Below, piece after piece: positions 25,721 to 33,920 of a stretch of 35,647 nt of DNA; position 1 is the stretch's first letter, and each line of letters opens with the position of its first letter. The DNA lies in NCBI GenBank assembly GCA_964387645.1, contig CAYLYM010000028.1:1-35647 (forward strand). Direction: 5' to 3'. Source of the stretch: CAYLYM01 sp964387645 (GTDB taxonomy: Bacteria; Calditrichota; Calditrichia; RBG-13-44-9). Both the position numbers and the translations under genes were made by a program. The notes beneath the pieces were generated by a model that did not search any database, was not told the origin of the DNA, and saw only the letters and a list, made by a program, of their open reading frames with translations.

Positions 25721-27361
25721 TCATTCCATATATTCGCCGAATACCTGGCGCAAAATATTGGAAATCTCTCCAATAGTAGCGTAGCTTTCCACACAATTGA
25801 TGATGTAAGGCATGAGATTCTCAGTGCCCCGTGCTGCTTCTCCAAGACGAGAAAGAGACGCATTCACCTTTTCTGCATCTCTTTCTTCACGCAATTTTTT
25901 AACTCGTTGAATCTGCTTACTCACCATCTCTTCATCGATTCGCAAAATTGATTTCGGCGGTTCTTCATCTACCACGAATTCATTCACACCCACAATGATC
26001 TGTTGTTTGCTTTCCACACGACGCTGGTATTCGTAAGCACTTCGGGCGATTTCATTCTGGAAATATTTATTTTTTACAGCATTCACTGCTCCGCCCATTT
26101 GATCAATTTTTTCCAAATACTCGCAAGCTCTTTTTTCGATTTCATCCGTTAAATACTCTACATAATAAGATCCTGCCAATGGATCAACCGTATCGGCCAC
26201 ACCGCTTTCATAGGCAATAATCTGCTGAGTACGGATGGCAGTTCGAGCCGATTCTTCTGTAGGAAGGCTCAACGCCTCATCCCGGGCATTGGTATGCAGG
26301 GACTGAGTTCCGCCCAGAACAGCAGCCAGCGCCTGAATGGTAGTGCGAATAATGTTATTGTCCGGTTGTTGGGCCGTCAGGGTACTACCGGCTGTCTGGG
26401 TGTGAAAACGCAACATCATACTTTTGGGATTTTGCGCGCCAAATTGTTCCTTCATAATTCGTGCCCACATCCGGCGCGCAGCCCGAAACTTGGCTACCTC
26501 TTCGAATAAATTATTGTGGGCATTAAAGAAAAATGAAAGTCTCCCAGCAAAATCATCTACATTCAATCCAGCATCAATTGCTGCCTTCACATAGGCAATG
26601 GCGTTAGCAAAAGTAAACGCAATTTCTTGAACTGCTGTCGCCCCAGCTTCCCGAATGTGGTATCCGCTAATAGATATTGTGTTCCACCTGGGCAGAAATT
26701 GGTTACAATATTTAAAAATATCTGTGATAAGCCTCATTGATGGTTCAGGCGGGAAAATGTATGTCCCCCTTGCTATGTATTCTTTCAAAATGTCATTCTG
26801 TATGGTGCCGGAGAGTTTCTTCAGATCAGCTCCCTGTTTTTTGGCAATAGCAATGTACATGGCCAGTAAAATACTGGCAGTCGCATTAATGGTCATGGAT
26901 GTAGAAACTTTTTCCAGAGGAATCTGGTCGAAGAGAATTTCAATGTCTTGCAAGGAGTCAATCGCCACACCAACCTTACCTACCTCACCTTCTGCCATAG
27001 GATCATCAGAATCATATCCGATTTGTGTAGGCAAATCAAAAGCCACAGAGAGACCGGTCGTTCCGCTCTCTAACAAATAACGATAACGTCGGTTGGATTC
27101 TTCAGCCGTGGCGAATCCCGCATACTGTCGCATGGTCCAGAATCTACCGCGGTACATAGTAGGCTGTACGCCACGGGTAAAGGGATATTCACCCGGAAAG
27201 CCCAATTTTTCCAGGTAATCAAACTCAGGATCGGGGGTGTAAATGCGCTCGACCGGGATGTCTGAACTGGTAGAGAATTGGGATTCCCGTTCCGGGAAGC
27301 GTGAGATAGTTTTATTTAATGTGGTTGATTCCCACCGCTTTTTGTTTTCTTCAATCTTCAT
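25721..27361 (-). CDS. mcmA: Methylmalonyl-CoA mutase, large (catalytic) subunit
   Basis: Adenosylcobalamin-dependent interconversion of methylmalonyl-CoA and succinyl-CoA. The 546 residues form the TIM-barrel chain only; the B12-binding DxHxxG domain is absent, so this is the split type whose small subunit must be encoded elsewhere. TMYRGRFWTMRQYAGFATAEESN lies at about 68-90. Y80, R198 and H235 match Y89, R207 and H244 of the Propionibacterium enzyme with a constant offset of nine; isobutyryl-CoA mutase has Phe and Gln at the first two, so methylmalonyl-CoA is the expected substrate. ATG with AAGGAGGT seven bases upstream. The adenosyltransferase gene cobO is immediately upstream on the same strand. 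Confidence 0.95.
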   Translation of the reverse strand: MKIEENKKRWESTTLNKTISRFPERESQFSTSSDIPVERIYTPDPEFDYLEKLGFPGEYPFTRGVQPTMYRGRFWTMRQYAGFATAEESNRRYRYLLESGTTGLSVAFDLPTQIGYDSDDPMAEGEVGKVGVAIDSLQDIEILFDQIPLEKVSTSMTINATASILLAMYIAIAKKQGADLKKLSGTIQNDILKEYIARGTYIFPPEPSMRLITDIFKYCNQFLPRWNTISISGYHIREAGATAVQEIAFTFANAIAYVKAAIDAGLNVDDFAGRLSFFFNAHNNLFEEVAKFRAARRMWARIMKEQFGAQNPKSMMLRFHTQTAGSTLTAQQPDNNIIRTTIQALAAVLGGTQSLHTNARDEALSLPTEESARTAIRTQQIIAYESGVADTVDPLAGSYYVEYLTDEIEKRACEYLEKIDQMGGAVNAVKNKYFQNEIARSAYEYQRRVESKQQIIVGVNEFVVDEEPPKSILRIDEEMVSKQIQRVKKLREERDAEKVNASLSRLGEAARGTENLMPYIINCVESYATIGEISNILRQVFGEYME

Positions 27362-27625
27362 TTTTTTAACCTCCTTCTACCATAAGGGTCGGGAATATAA
27401 TCATTTTATTCATTTTTATCAATTTAAATAAAAATTTTGTGAATTTTTCTACAAAATATTATGCAAGCTGATGAGCCTTGTATAATTCACCAGATTAGAT
27501 TATAAGGAACATTTGGCAGAAGCTCATTTAGGAAGATTTGACAGATGAAAAATATTCATCAAATTAAAAGAATCCAATTTTGTTTTATTTAATTTTTTGA
27601 ATTTAAAGAATAAAATCAACATTTT

Positions 27626-28180
27626 CTAATAATCCACCCCTGGCTGCGCCAGGATACCCATTTTGAAGGGATGTTTAATTTCTTTCATTTCGGTAACCAG
27701 GTCTGCCGCTTTGATGATCTCGGGAGGTGCATAACGGCCGGTGAGAACCATGTGAAGGAAAGAAGGACGGCTATTCACCACTTCTAACACTTCTTCAGAC
27801 GTTAAAAGGCCTTCTTTAATCGCCACATTGATTTCATCTAAAATGATGATATCGTAATCATTATCCAGATTGTGGCGGGCAAATTTTAATGCTGCTTTAG
27901 CCGCTTTGACATGCTCTTCAATAGACAATTTATCTCCCTTGATGCGGACAAATCCCTTACCCATCCGTTCAAGTCGTAGGTTAGGCGCTAATTTTTTGTA
28001 ACCCTCAAGTTCCCCATTAACCCACTCACCCTTAATAAATTGTACCATCAGAATTTTCCAACCGTAACCGGTCGCACGTACCGCCATACCAAGCGCTGCG
28101 GTGGTTTTCCCTTTTCCATCACCCGTGTAAACAATCAACAAACCTCGCCGTTTTTCACGCGGAACTTCTGGTAATACCAT
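27626..28180 (-). CDS. cobO: Cob(I)alamin adenosyltransferase (CobO/BtuR type)
   Basis: Transfers the adenosyl group of ATP to cob(I)alamin, forming the cofactor of methylmalonyl-CoA mutase. It has 184 residues: P-loop GDGKGKTTAALG (20-31), VQFIKGEW (46-53), the acidic IIILDEINVAI block (about 111-121) and a C-terminal PGVDY close to the family's usual PGIEY/PGIDF end. ATG start with the purine-rich GGGGGTGG a few bases upstream. It precedes the mutase gene by 264 bp on the same strand, which fits a dedicated supply role. I found no cobalamin riboswitch in its upstream region. Confidence 0.94.
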   Translation of the reverse strand: MVLPEVPREKRRGLLIVYTGDGKGKTTAALGMAVRATGYGWKILMVQFIKGEWVNGELEGYKKLAPNLRLERMGKGFVRIKGDKLSIEEHVKAAKAALKFARHNLDNDYDIIILDEINVAIKEGLLTSEEVLEVVNSRPSFLHMVLTGRYAPPEIIKAADLVTEMKEIKHPFKMGILAQPGVDY

Positions 28181-28591
28181 CTTCCACCCCCTTATTTTAT
28201 ATAAAGCAAATATAAATGGTTTTTTAATTGAGGGAAAGACTTAAAGCAGAAGGTAAAAACGCAAGTAGTTTTTTCTTTTAGCAGGGACTATTACCTGTAA
28301 GAATTAAATGGTAACCATAGACAAACGGATCGAGGTAATCAATAAAGTTAATCCTAAAAAGGGAAAATAAATCCTACCATTTTAAAAGTTCAGGAATATA
28401 TTAAACTCTTAATAAGCTAAACAAGAAGATAGCGAAAAGGGTGCAAGAAGTGTTTGATGAAATTTAAGTAAGAAATCTTGTCTTTGAGATATTATTCATT
28501 ATAAAGAAATCTTTTTAATTTATTCTAAAACTTGCAATGTTTTAAAATAAGCCTTATCTTTTTAAAAAATAACATGATAAGGAATATTTAA
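28181..28591. other. Gene-free AT-rich stretch upstream of cobO
   Basis: No coding frame of interest on either strand. Near its right end is an inverted repeat CCTTATC (28552-28558) / GATAAGG (28576-28582), close to where the transposase remnant begins; it could be part of the old element's left end. The upstream part should contain the cobO promoter, which I could not place. Confidence 0.35.
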
Positions 28592-28855
28592 TTGATCGTA
28601 AAAGCCAAATTTCAACTGTCTCTTTTGGATAGTGTTTTCAATCGTTGTAAAAAACGTTATCGGACAGAGGATCTTTTTACACAAATAGATAATTTCGCAG
28701 ATTGGGATCTTTTGGTAAAGTAAATCGGACTAGTGTTTAAAAAATCTAACCGCAGCCGTCCAACTGTTCCTATCTTATATTCTTTGAAATGTCTTGCATT
28801 ATTTACAATATTAGGTGTTGATTGGCGTTTAATACAACTTAATGAAAAGGATTAG
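28592..28855 (+). pseudogene. 5' remnant of an IS5-like transposase, with nonsense codon
   Basis: A plus-strand frame from TTG 28592 reads FQLSLLDSVFNRCKKRYRT then DLFTQIDNFADWDLLVK, a stop (TAA at 28721-28723), and continues in the same frame with IGLVFKKSNRSRPTVP, LYSLKCLALF and QLNEKD to a stop at 28853. This is the N-terminal layout of IS5/IS1182-type transposases (basic start, DW-L, GRP-P, LKxLxLQ, QLN). The stop can be explained by a single change from CAA to TAA. The remaining three quarters of the gene, including the DDE catalytic core, are gone. Family assignment rests on my reading of this short stretch. Confidence 0.6.
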
Positions 28856-28859
28856 TGTG

Positions 28860-28888
28860 CCCTTTTCTCCGAAATAAGGAGAAAAGGG
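28860..28888. repeat. Perfect 11-bp inverted repeat
   Basis: CCCTTTTCTCC (28860-28870) and GGAGAAAAGGG (28878-28888) flank a 7-base loop. It begins five bases after the transposase remnant's stop and 80 bp downstream of the porin pseudogene's stop. Neither strand has a U-tract after the stem (plus strand continues with A's), so it is not a typical intrinsic terminator. It may be an end of the old insertion element or an RNA-processing hairpin. Confidence 0.75.
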
Positions 28889-28967
28889 AAAAACTACGAA
28901 GCAGGGAAGTGCATTTTAATGTAAAAATTGGATCAAAGATCATGATTAAAATGAACTTTGTAAAAAA

Positions 28968-29840
28968 TTAAATTATAAAATTAGCCCATTTAAAAGAAAC
29001 GACTTTTTCAAAGGTTTCTAAGAAAAAACCCTCATCATTTTCTCCACCAGCAAAATCCTTACTAATACTCCCTATCGCCATGCCGCCTTCAATGTCGATA
29101 TTCGAAGGTAGATAAATGCCAAAATCTGGAGCAATGGCGTATACATTACCAGTATCATTCAGAGAACCTTGCTTTCTACCCAGTTTGTTGAGAGCGTAAG
29201 ATACACCAATTTCAATGACTTGACCCACAGGAACATTAATTCTGGCAGGGATCAACTTCCCATTATTAATAACATCGCTCTTTGTCCTTCCAGCATCCTC
29301 ACGTCCGCCTTCCCCGGCTCCATTTGAATAGTTCATTGCAAAAGCCACTTTATTTTGAAACTTTCCATCAAACTCAATACCAACATGCCTGGCCGAAAGG
29401 TAAGTATCGACCAAGAATTCAGCTGCTGCACTTTGCTCAACCATCACAAGCTTTCCTGAAGAACGTAACTCTTCACGCCAAACTGGAACTTTAAATTGAC
29501 CAAAACGGATAAAATATTTATCAGCAATTTTTAATTTTCCTTCGGCATCTTTTAATCTTGGACTGTTATCTCGAACTTCAATCTGAAACTTAGCAGATAC
29601 ATAATCTGTTAACTTTACCCTGGTCTGAAACCTTCCACGACGAATCCGAAAACCATTATTGGTTCTCGATGCATCACTTTTGATATCAAAATTATAAAGA
29701 TACTAAAACTGAATTCTTCCAGAAAAATCCCAACTTTTGGCATTGATAGATTTTACATCCTGTCCAAAAACATTCAAAGGAAAAGCCAGGAATCCAACCA
29801 TTGCCACCATAATCAAAAAATCTTGATAAAATTTTCTCAC
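28968..29840 (-). pseudogene. Phosphate-selective porin (OprO/P-like), interrupted by TAG
   Basis: From a GTG at 29840 with GGAGG five bases upstream, one frame runs 290 codons: signal peptide (core VAMVGFLAFPLNVFG), SWDFSGRIQF, then TAG at codon 46 (29705-29703), then YLYNFDI, GFRIRRGRFQTRVKLTDYVS, FIRFGQFKVPVWREELRSS and so on to 28968. The GRIQ, FRIRRGR and FGQFKVP blocks are the pattern of the phosphate-selective porin O/P family. The stop replaces what is probably Gln (CAG to TAG). The frame ends in WANFII rather than a terminal aromatic strand and is short for the family, so the 3' end may be lost too. An ATG at 29447 could start only a useless 159-residue fragment. Confidence 0.72.
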
Positions 29841-29851
29841 GTAATCCTCCG

Positions 29852-29883
29852 ATAATAATGTTTTCAAACAAAAACATTATTAT
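29852..29883 (-). promoter_or_regulatory. Perfect 13-bp inverted repeat next to the porin ribosome site
   Basis: ATAATAATGTTTT (29852-29864) and AAAACATTATTAT (29871-29883) are exact inverted copies around a 6-base loop. The repeat ends one base before the GGAGG (29850-29846) of the broken porin gene. It could be a transcription-factor operator or a 5'-leader stem-loop. Confidence 0.7.
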
Positions 29884-29910
29884 TCACAACCTAATGTAAA
29901 TATTTTAATG

Positions 29911-29930
29911 TTACAATTGAGTTACAATTC
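29911..29930. promoter_or_regulatory. 11-bp-period direct repeat, Pho-box-like
   Basis: TTACAATTGA (29911) and TTACAATTC (29922) repeat with an 11-bp period, the spacing used by PhoB/PhoP-type regulators, whose Gram-positive half-site is close to TTAACA. It lies about 70-90 bp upstream of a gene of the phosphate-selective porin family. The half-sites run on the plus strand, opposite to the gene. With only two copies this remains a suggestion. Confidence 0.35.
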
Positions 29931-30233
29931 TATTAGCATCAGGTTAAATACAGAATTAATTATTTGACATATCTTCCTCCATAAAATTTTAAAGAGTCAA
30001 TCGAATCCAATTTGATTCTTTTCAGATTGAGTTCTTTTTCAAATCTATTCATTCAATGAATTGCGGAAAATTACTGACGGATTTTACAACCAACGCATTT
30101 TTGTATTTTTTGAAAACAGTACACAAAACACCCAATTCTTTAGAAAAAATATGAAAAAATCAAATAATCAATTTTAAAAGAAATGCCGTTTGATTTTAAA
30201 AGATAGAAGTCAAAAAATAGATCAGTGGAATGT
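29931..30233. other. Intergenic stretch between porin remnant and TauE gene
   Basis: AT-rich with short dispersed repeats of GATT/AATC type, but no frame with a ribosome site, no terminator with a clear stem and U-tract, and no RNA gene that I can see. Confidence 0.35.
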
Positions 30234-30989
30234 TTATAGATGACTCAATCCATCATAAAGCAATTTTAATCCAGTAATAAAAAGAAAGATGTAACAGAGC
30301 CTATAAAATAACTTCTCATTAACTTTATGATGTAACTTGATTCCCAGGTAAACTCCAACTGGGGCCAGGGGACTCAAGATCAATGAGGTTAAAAGATTAT
30401 TGGTATTCAGTTGTCCCAAAAGCGCATAGGGAATTAATTTTACATAGTTTACAATAGTGAAAAACAATACTGTCGTTCCTACATAGAGCGATTTCTCAAG
30501 CCTTTGCGGTAGTAAATATATATTTACCGGTGGACCTCCGGCGTGAACACCAAAACTGGTAAATCCTGCAATGGCACCCCAGAAACTCCCACTTAAAAAG
30601 TTGGCATCTTTTTTTTGATCCACTGATTTTCCGGTGAAAAAATTAATCACAAAAATAACAGCAATAAGACCAACCATGATTCGGATATGTGCTTCAGAGA
30701 GATATTTAAAAAACAGACTTCCAATAAAAATGCCCACCATGGCTGCAGGAAGTAAAATTATCAGATTTTTACGATCCCAAATCCGACGATAATGCCACAC
30801 TGTAAATAAATCCATCACACAGAGTAAAGGCAACATAATGGCCGCAGCTCTAGGAGGGGCAATCACCAGAGACATTAAAGGAACAGAAAGAACCCCCAAG
30901 CCTCCGCCAAAACCGCTTTTGGCAATACCAGCAATCAAAATAGCCAGAGCGGCTAACGGGTAAAATAAAAATTCTTCAATCATCTGCAT
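30234..30989 (-). CDS. TauE/SafE (TSUP) family membrane permease
   Basis: Inner-membrane protein of about 251 residues with eight hydrophobic segments, in the family of sulfite, sulfoacetate and similar organic-anion permeases. Family marks: GFGGG in the first helix pair (AGIAKSGFGGGLGVLSVPLMS) and the second-half SFGVHAGGPPVNIYLLP, the usual xGGPP site. Substrate unknown. The start is uncertain: I use the ATG at 30989; another ATG lies at 30983 and a TTG at 30998, and none has a clear Shine-Dalgarno. It stands alone, with large gaps on both sides. Confidence 0.88.
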   Translation of the reverse strand: MQMIEEFLFYPLAALAILIAGIAKSGFGGGLGVLSVPLMSLVIAPPRAAAIMLPLLCVMDLFTVWHYRRIWDRKNLIILLPAAMVGIFIGSLFFKYLSEAHIRIMVGLIAVIFVINFFTGKSVDQKKDANFLSGSFWGAIAGFTSFGVHAGGPPVNIYLLPQRLEKSLYVGTTVLFFTIVNYVKLIPYALLGQLNTNNLLTSLILSPLAPVGVYLGIKLHHKVNEKLFYRLCYIFLFITGLKLLYDGLSHL

Positions 30990-31382
30990 TAACACCAAAA
31001 GTTCTTCGAAAAGATTTTAATTCAATCCTCAAGTCTAACATTACAAAAACGTAGTACGATTCGATTAAATTTTCAATATAAAGAAGAATTCCTACTTTTC
31101 CAAAAGGGGAATAATGATATTTTTAATGACCAAAGCCAGATTTTATTAAAGAATGTTGTTATTAAATAGAGAAAAATTTTTGGAGAAATACAGATGGATA
31201 GCGAATTTCATTGTCAAAGCATTTTTGATTTTGTTAGCTTGTTTATTAGAAATGTGGTCATTAATCCAGTTAGAGAAGTTTCTGTTAAATACCTATAATA
31301 CGGATAGTAAAAGTTTTAAAAAATCCTCAAATAAAGAAATCCTAATATTTATTGAAGGCTTCGTTTTATGAAGGCAATTTAT
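30990..31382. other. Intergenic region, no supported gene
   Basis: Contains the promoter region of the TauE gene and the 3' side of the racemase-like gene. A 72-codon plus-strand frame (31153-31371) has one hydrophobic stretch (IVKAFLILLACLLEMWSLI) but no ribosome site and no similarity I recognise, so I do not call it. Confidence 0.35.
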
Positions 31383-32078
31383 TCACCCGGATTTTAACGC
31401 TGCTTCCAACGCAGCGCGAGCCAGCAATCGAGTTGAATCTAAAACAGGTAACGGGCAATCATGCGGGTCCACCAACAACGGTATCTCTGTGCAGCCTAAG
31501 ATTACCGCTTCACACCCCCGATCCTTCAACTTTTGTATTACATTGTTAAAATATAATCGTGATTTTTCGGTAAAAACTCCGTTCACTAACTCTGAGAAAA
31601 TAATCTGGTTTATCTTCTCTCGATCATCTTCATCAGGTATGGTACAAGTCATACCATATTTCTTCAATCTTTCGTGGTAAACAGGTCCAGTCATTAAATA
31701 TTTAGTACCGGTAAGACCTAAATGCCGACAACCCTTTCGTTGTGCTTCAAGAGCCACTGCATCCACAATATGAATCCAGGGAATGGGAGAAGCCTGAACA
31801 ACTTCCTCAAACGCTTGATGAATAGTATTATCCGGGCAAATCACCAATTCCGCACCAGCATCTACCAGCTTTTTTGCCGAAGAAAGCATTAATTTTGCTA
31901 CTTCGTGCCAATTGTTTTCACAAATATGGACCATGTACTCACCCAACGGATAGGTGTGCATGGTAATCTCGGGATGTATATGTTTTCCCATAAACCGTGG
32001 AGCTTCACTGCAAATAGTACGATAACACAAAGCCGCTCCCTCCGCACTGCAAGCTACAATACCAATGTGTTTTGCCAT
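31383..32078 (-). CDS. Aspartate/glutamate racemase family protein (Asp/Cys variant)
   Basis: A 231-residue protein of the amino-acid racemase superfamily. The second catalytic Cys is present (C196 in VILGCTEIPLL). At the first catalytic position, normally Cys directly before the conserved NT (or Thr in E. coli L-aspartate/glutamate-specific racemase), this protein has D83 (ICPDNTIHQAF). The N-terminus GIVACSAEGAALCYRTIC is characteristic of one subgroup of these proteins. An isomerase or racemase role is likely; the substrate is not known. I start it at ATG 32078 with GAGGGG about eight bases upstream; the frame extends to a TTG at 32093. Confidence 0.85.
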   Translation of the reverse strand: MAKHIGIVACSAEGAALCYRTICSEAPRFMGKHIHPEITMHTYPLGEYMVHICENNWHEVAKLMLSSAKKLVDAGAELVICPDNTIHQAFEEVVQASPIPWIHIVDAVALEAQRKGCRHLGLTGTKYLMTGPVYHERLKKYGMTCTIPDEDDREKINQIIFSELVNGVFTEKSRLYFNNVIQKLKDRGCEAVILGCTEIPLLVDPHDCPLPVLDSTRLLARAALEAALKSG

Positions 32079-32151
32079 ACGGGATCCCCTCAATGATTAA
32101 ACCTAAGTATTCTGAATACCAAATTTTATACAATAATAATAAAAAATGAAA

Positions 32152-32712
32152 TCAAGAATTCAGATTAGTATCTTTCTTTTCTTGTAAAAACAAATTTTTT
32201 AGAGTTTGTAGAAATTCCGGCACATAACGACTTCGCAGACGCTCTCGATATATTATTCCAATGAGGATCAGGACTACCAATGCAATTTGTCCATAAATTG
32301 GATCGGCTTTCAACGATATAAAGATGAGACTGACATAAGGGATAGCGTAAAAGGGCCAGGCTAATTGTTGGGAATGGAAAAACCATAAACCAGGAATAAG
32401 CAATAAAAGTGTTCCGCCTAACCAAATCGTTAAATAACCGCTTAAAACAAGATATCCAGTAATACCTAAAGATACTATCAAATCTGCTTCTGAGTCATGT
32501 GAACCTATCCACGTTTGAGGATGATCAATATCCAAACGTGCCAGAGGTCCGTCTAACATATCAGTCAACCATGCTAATAGCATAAACAAAATCGCTGTTG
32601 AAATAAACTCCGCTCCCCATCCAACTCCTAAAACGATAAAAGAAATACCAATAAATACTCGGCTGATAGTTAAAACATCAGCAAGCAATTGAGTGTGCTT
32701 TAAAAATAACAT
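32152..32712 (-). CDS. CDP-alcohol phosphatidyltransferase family membrane protein
   Basis: Integral membrane enzyme of 186 residues with about five or six hydrophobic segments, which joins a CDP-linked lipid or alcohol to a second alcohol. The family motif is seen at 51-77: D51-x2-D54-G55-x2-A58-R59, then G70-S-H-D73-S-E-A-D77. The spacing between the Gly and third Asp is two residues, where the common form has three. All four metal-binding Asp residues are present. The exact product is not determinable. ATG start without an obvious Shine-Dalgarno; 73 bp upstream of the racemase-like gene on the same strand. Confidence 0.85.
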   Translation of the reverse strand: MLFLKHTQLLADVLTISRVFIGISFIVLGVGWGAEFISTAILFMLLAWLTDMLDGPLARLDIDHPQTWIGSHDSEADLIVSLGITGYLVLSGYLTIWLGGTLLLLIPGLWFFHSQQLAWPFYAIPYVSLIFISLKADPIYGQIALVVLILIGIIYRERLRSRYVPEFLQTLKNLFLQEKKDTNLNS

Positions 32713-32903
32713 GATTTTACCCTTTTTCTATTAAAATATTAATACCTTTAAAAAATATTATCAAATTAAAATTTTACATTAAAAGTAACAGTCAGATAAC
32801 GCAAAATTTAATTTTTACAAATAAATTATGCACAACGCGTAATAATTTATTTTTTCAAAACAAAGATAAACACAACCTAAAATTTATTTTTAGAGAATTT
32901 TAA

Positions 32904-33782
32904 CTAATCCACATTTGCCAGTTCTGCGATGAGCATTGCCAGAGCGGAGTGGTCCAATTCACCATCACCGCGAGCTAAGAGAGCATCCATTAACACGGCT
33001 GTTTGTGCCGTTCCAACCAGCGGTACTGAGAGTTCTTTCCCCGTCTGTAGAGCAATATTTAAATCTTTACGATGTAAACGGATTTTGAAACCCGGCTGAT
33101 AATTTCCCTCAATGATACGCTGACCGTGTATATCAAGAATTCGGCTCTGTGCGAATCCTCCCAATAGCGCGTTTCGAACTTTTACCAGATCCACTCCAGC
33201 TTTTTTCGCCAGTGTAAGGGCCTCGGCAACGGCTTGAATAGTCATACCAACAATAATCTGGTTACAGGCTTTTGTCACCTGGCCGGCTCCTGCCTCGCCA
33301 ATGTGAACGATATTTTGACCCAGAACTTCAAAAATAGGCAAAGCTCGCTTGAAAGCCTCAGCTGATCCACCCACCATAATGGATAACGTGCCCTTTCGCG
33401 CGCCTACATCTCCACCAGAAACTGGAGCATCCAGCGCCTCTACCCCTATTTCTTTCATTTTTTGATAGATTTTTTTCGAAGTCGCTGGAGCAATGGTCGA
33501 CATATCGATAAATAGCATACCGGGACGAACGCCTTCGATCACTCCTTTTGGCCCCAGGACTACTTCTTCCACCTGTGGCGAATCTGGCAGCATGGTAATG
33601 ACAACATCAGTTTTTGCTGCAACATCTGCCGGTGTGTAAGCTTTTTCCGCACCATGATCAGCTACTTCCATAACAGCGCCACGTCCCACATCCAGAATGA
33701 CCACCTGGTACCCGGCCTCCAATAAGTTAATCGCCATCGGCCGACCCATAATGCCCAATCCAATAAATCCAATCCTCTCCAT
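32904..33782 (-). CDS. garR: 3-hydroxyacid dehydrogenase, tartronate-semialdehyde reductase type
   Basis: NAD(P)-dependent beta-hydroxyacid dehydrogenase of 292 residues, best matching 2-hydroxy-3-oxopropionate reductase (tartronate semialdehyde to glycerate). Rossmann motif GFIGLGIMGRPMAINL (5-20), substrate motif DAPVSGGDVGA (118-128), catalytic Lys K171 in GAGQVTKACNQ, and cofactor-side HRKDLNIAL (about 237-245). 3-hydroxyisobutyrate dehydrogenase is the near alternative, but GIMGRPMAINL and GDVGARKGTL favour GarR. ATG with GGAGG (33796-33792) nine bases upstream. No glyoxylate carboligase or other glycerate-pathway gene is adjacent. Confidence 0.85.
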   Translation of the reverse strand: MERIGFIGLGIMGRPMAINLLEAGYQVVILDVGRGAVMEVADHGAEKAYTPADVAAKTDVVITMLPDSPQVEEVVLGPKGVIEGVRPGMLFIDMSTIAPATSKKIYQKMKEIGVEALDAPVSGGDVGARKGTLSIMVGGSAEAFKRALPIFEVLGQNIVHIGEAGAGQVTKACNQIIVGMTIQAVAEALTLAKKAGVDLVKVRNALLGGFAQSRILDIHGQRIIEGNYQPGFKIRLHRKDLNIALQTGKELSVPLVGTAQTAVLMDALLARGDGELDHSALAMLIAELANVD

Positions 33783-33920
33783 AAACTGAATCCTCCTCTA
33801 AGTTTTCATGCACACAATATTTAGTTGATTCATGTGATTTCAACTGACATTTTTAAAATGTTAAATTCCGAAACTATGTGCGTGAATATATTTACCAAAC
33901 TGTTTAAATACTGTATTTTG

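Noticed and set aside
28181..28560. Cobalamin riboswitch upstream of cobO
   Set aside because: I looked for the B12-box consensus on the minus strand and did not find it.
28592..29840. Stop-codon reassignment, suggested by in-frame TAA and TAG in two neighbouring genes
   Set aside because: Other genes in the window end normally with TAA, TAG and TGA and contain none internally; both genes with stops are a transposon fossil and a non-essential porin.
31153..31371. 72-codon plus-strand frame with a hydrophobic segment
   Set aside because: No Shine-Dalgarno, AT-rich background that often yields hydrophobic frames, and no recognisable relatives.
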